Source: Limisphaerales bacterium
GTDB taxonomy: Bacteria; Verrucomicrobiota; Verrucomicrobiae; Limisphaerales; UBA11358
Length of the DNA stretch: 6,741 bases
Assembly (NCBI GenBank): GCA_003152145.1
Contig: PLZL01000120.1
Coordinates: forward strand, 1 to 6,741
Direction: 5' to 3'
The position numbers were made by a program, and so were the translations under genes. Shown here piece after piece: positions 6,414 through 6,741 of this stretch. Numbering within the stretch: the first letter of the stretch is position 1; each line of letters starts with the position of its first letter. The notes beneath the pieces are model-generated. The model was not told the origin of the DNA. It made no database searches and was given only the letters and a program-made list of their open reading frames with translations.

Positions 6414-6741
6414 TTATTGGGCGATGTAGAATGTCCGCTCAATCGGTTCGGCGGTTTTCAGTTTCGGTTCCGCAGCACGTCCATATTGCCACGCGACAAC
6501 CGTGACCTTCACCGGACACTTGGCGCGCGGCGGAATCTTGGTGAACCTCAAAACGTCGCCGTCCACTTCCACCGGACCTTCACGCACATAAAAATAAACC
6601 GGCACGTTCGCGTCGGACGTGGCGTTGAGCTTCAATTTTTTTGTTCCCGCTTTCTGGTCGGGAATTCCAAGGAACGTGATGTGTTGTTCCGCGCCATCGG
6701 TGAGTCGGATTGAAATTTTCAACAATGCCTGCTGCACGGCG
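6414..6741 (-). CDS. C-terminal end of a probably secreted protein, beta-sandwich-like tail (runs off the right edge)
   Basis: The minus-strand frame is open from the window edge to TAA at 6416-6414, giving about 108 codons. A GTG at 6737 exists, but the frame continues past it to the edge, so I read this as the end of a longer gene rather than a small protein. The visible part is strand-rich and Ig-like: ITFLGIPDQKAGTKKLKLNA, then VPVYFYVREGPVEVDGDVL, FTKIPPRAKCPVKVTVVAWQ and TAEPIERTFYI. From general knowledge, tails of this style occur at the C-termini of large exported proteins and carbohydrate-active enzymes of environmental bacteria, but I cannot name the family or the upstream catalytic domain, if any. 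It ends 67 bases before the GH43 start and is probably co-transcribed with it. Confidence 0.7.
   Translation of the reverse strand, partial: AVQQALLKISIRLTDGAEQHITFLGIPDQKAGTKKLKLNATSDANVPVYFYVREGPVEVDGDVLRFTKIPPRAKCPVKVTVVAWQYGRAAEPKLKTAEPIERTFYIAQ

Noticed and set aside
6414..6737. Stand-alone 107-codon gene starting at GTG 6737
   Set aside because: The frame is open to the window edge, no signal peptide or ribosome binding site precedes the GTG, and the sequence looks like the end of a larger exported protein.

Overview
The window is one continuous stretch of five minus-strand genes, cut at both ends. All four genes whose N-terminus is visible start with an export signal. The recognisable products are polysaccharide-degrading enzymes, so this looks like part of an accessory carbohydrate-degradation cluster (a polysaccharide-utilisation-type locus). 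No tRNA, rRNA, mobile element, CRISPR array, transporter or regulator was seen.

Layout in transcription order (high to low coordinates). (1) The C-terminal 108 codons of a protein of unknown identity, ending in a beta-sandwich-like tail (6741-6414). (2) A GH43-type lipoprotein resembling the exo-beta-1,3-galactanase branch (6346-5354). (3) An alginate_lyase-superfamily domain fused to a right-handed parallel beta-helix (5286-3088). (4) A second, paralogous alginate_lyase-superfamily protein that carries instead a fibronectin-III-like domain and a concanavalin-A-like C-terminal module (3091-1022). (5) The first 324 codons of a GH97 glycosidase running off the left edge (972-1). Gaps are 67, 67, -4 and 49 bases, which supports a single transcription unit; the ATGA overlap between (3) and (4) suggests coupled translation.

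Functionally, the two lyase-like proteins would cut uronic-acid-containing chains by beta-elimination, one perhaps aided by its beta-helix module. The GH43 would trim beta-1,3-linked galactose from non-reducing ends, and the GH97 would remove alpha-linked glucose or galactose. Together they suggest a heteropolysaccharide containing uronic acid, galactose and an alpha-linked hexose, for example an algal or plant gum or arabinogalactan, rather than plain alginate. This is inference from family membership.

The host is probably a Gram-negative polysaccharide degrader. The lipobox, the Sec signal peptides, the near absence of Shine-Dalgarno sequences, moderately high GC and the family mix fit Verrucomicrobiota or a related PVC lineage better than Proteobacteria, but Bacteroidota-like or other hosts cannot be excluded from sequence alone. 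No SusC/SusD pair is present in the visible part.
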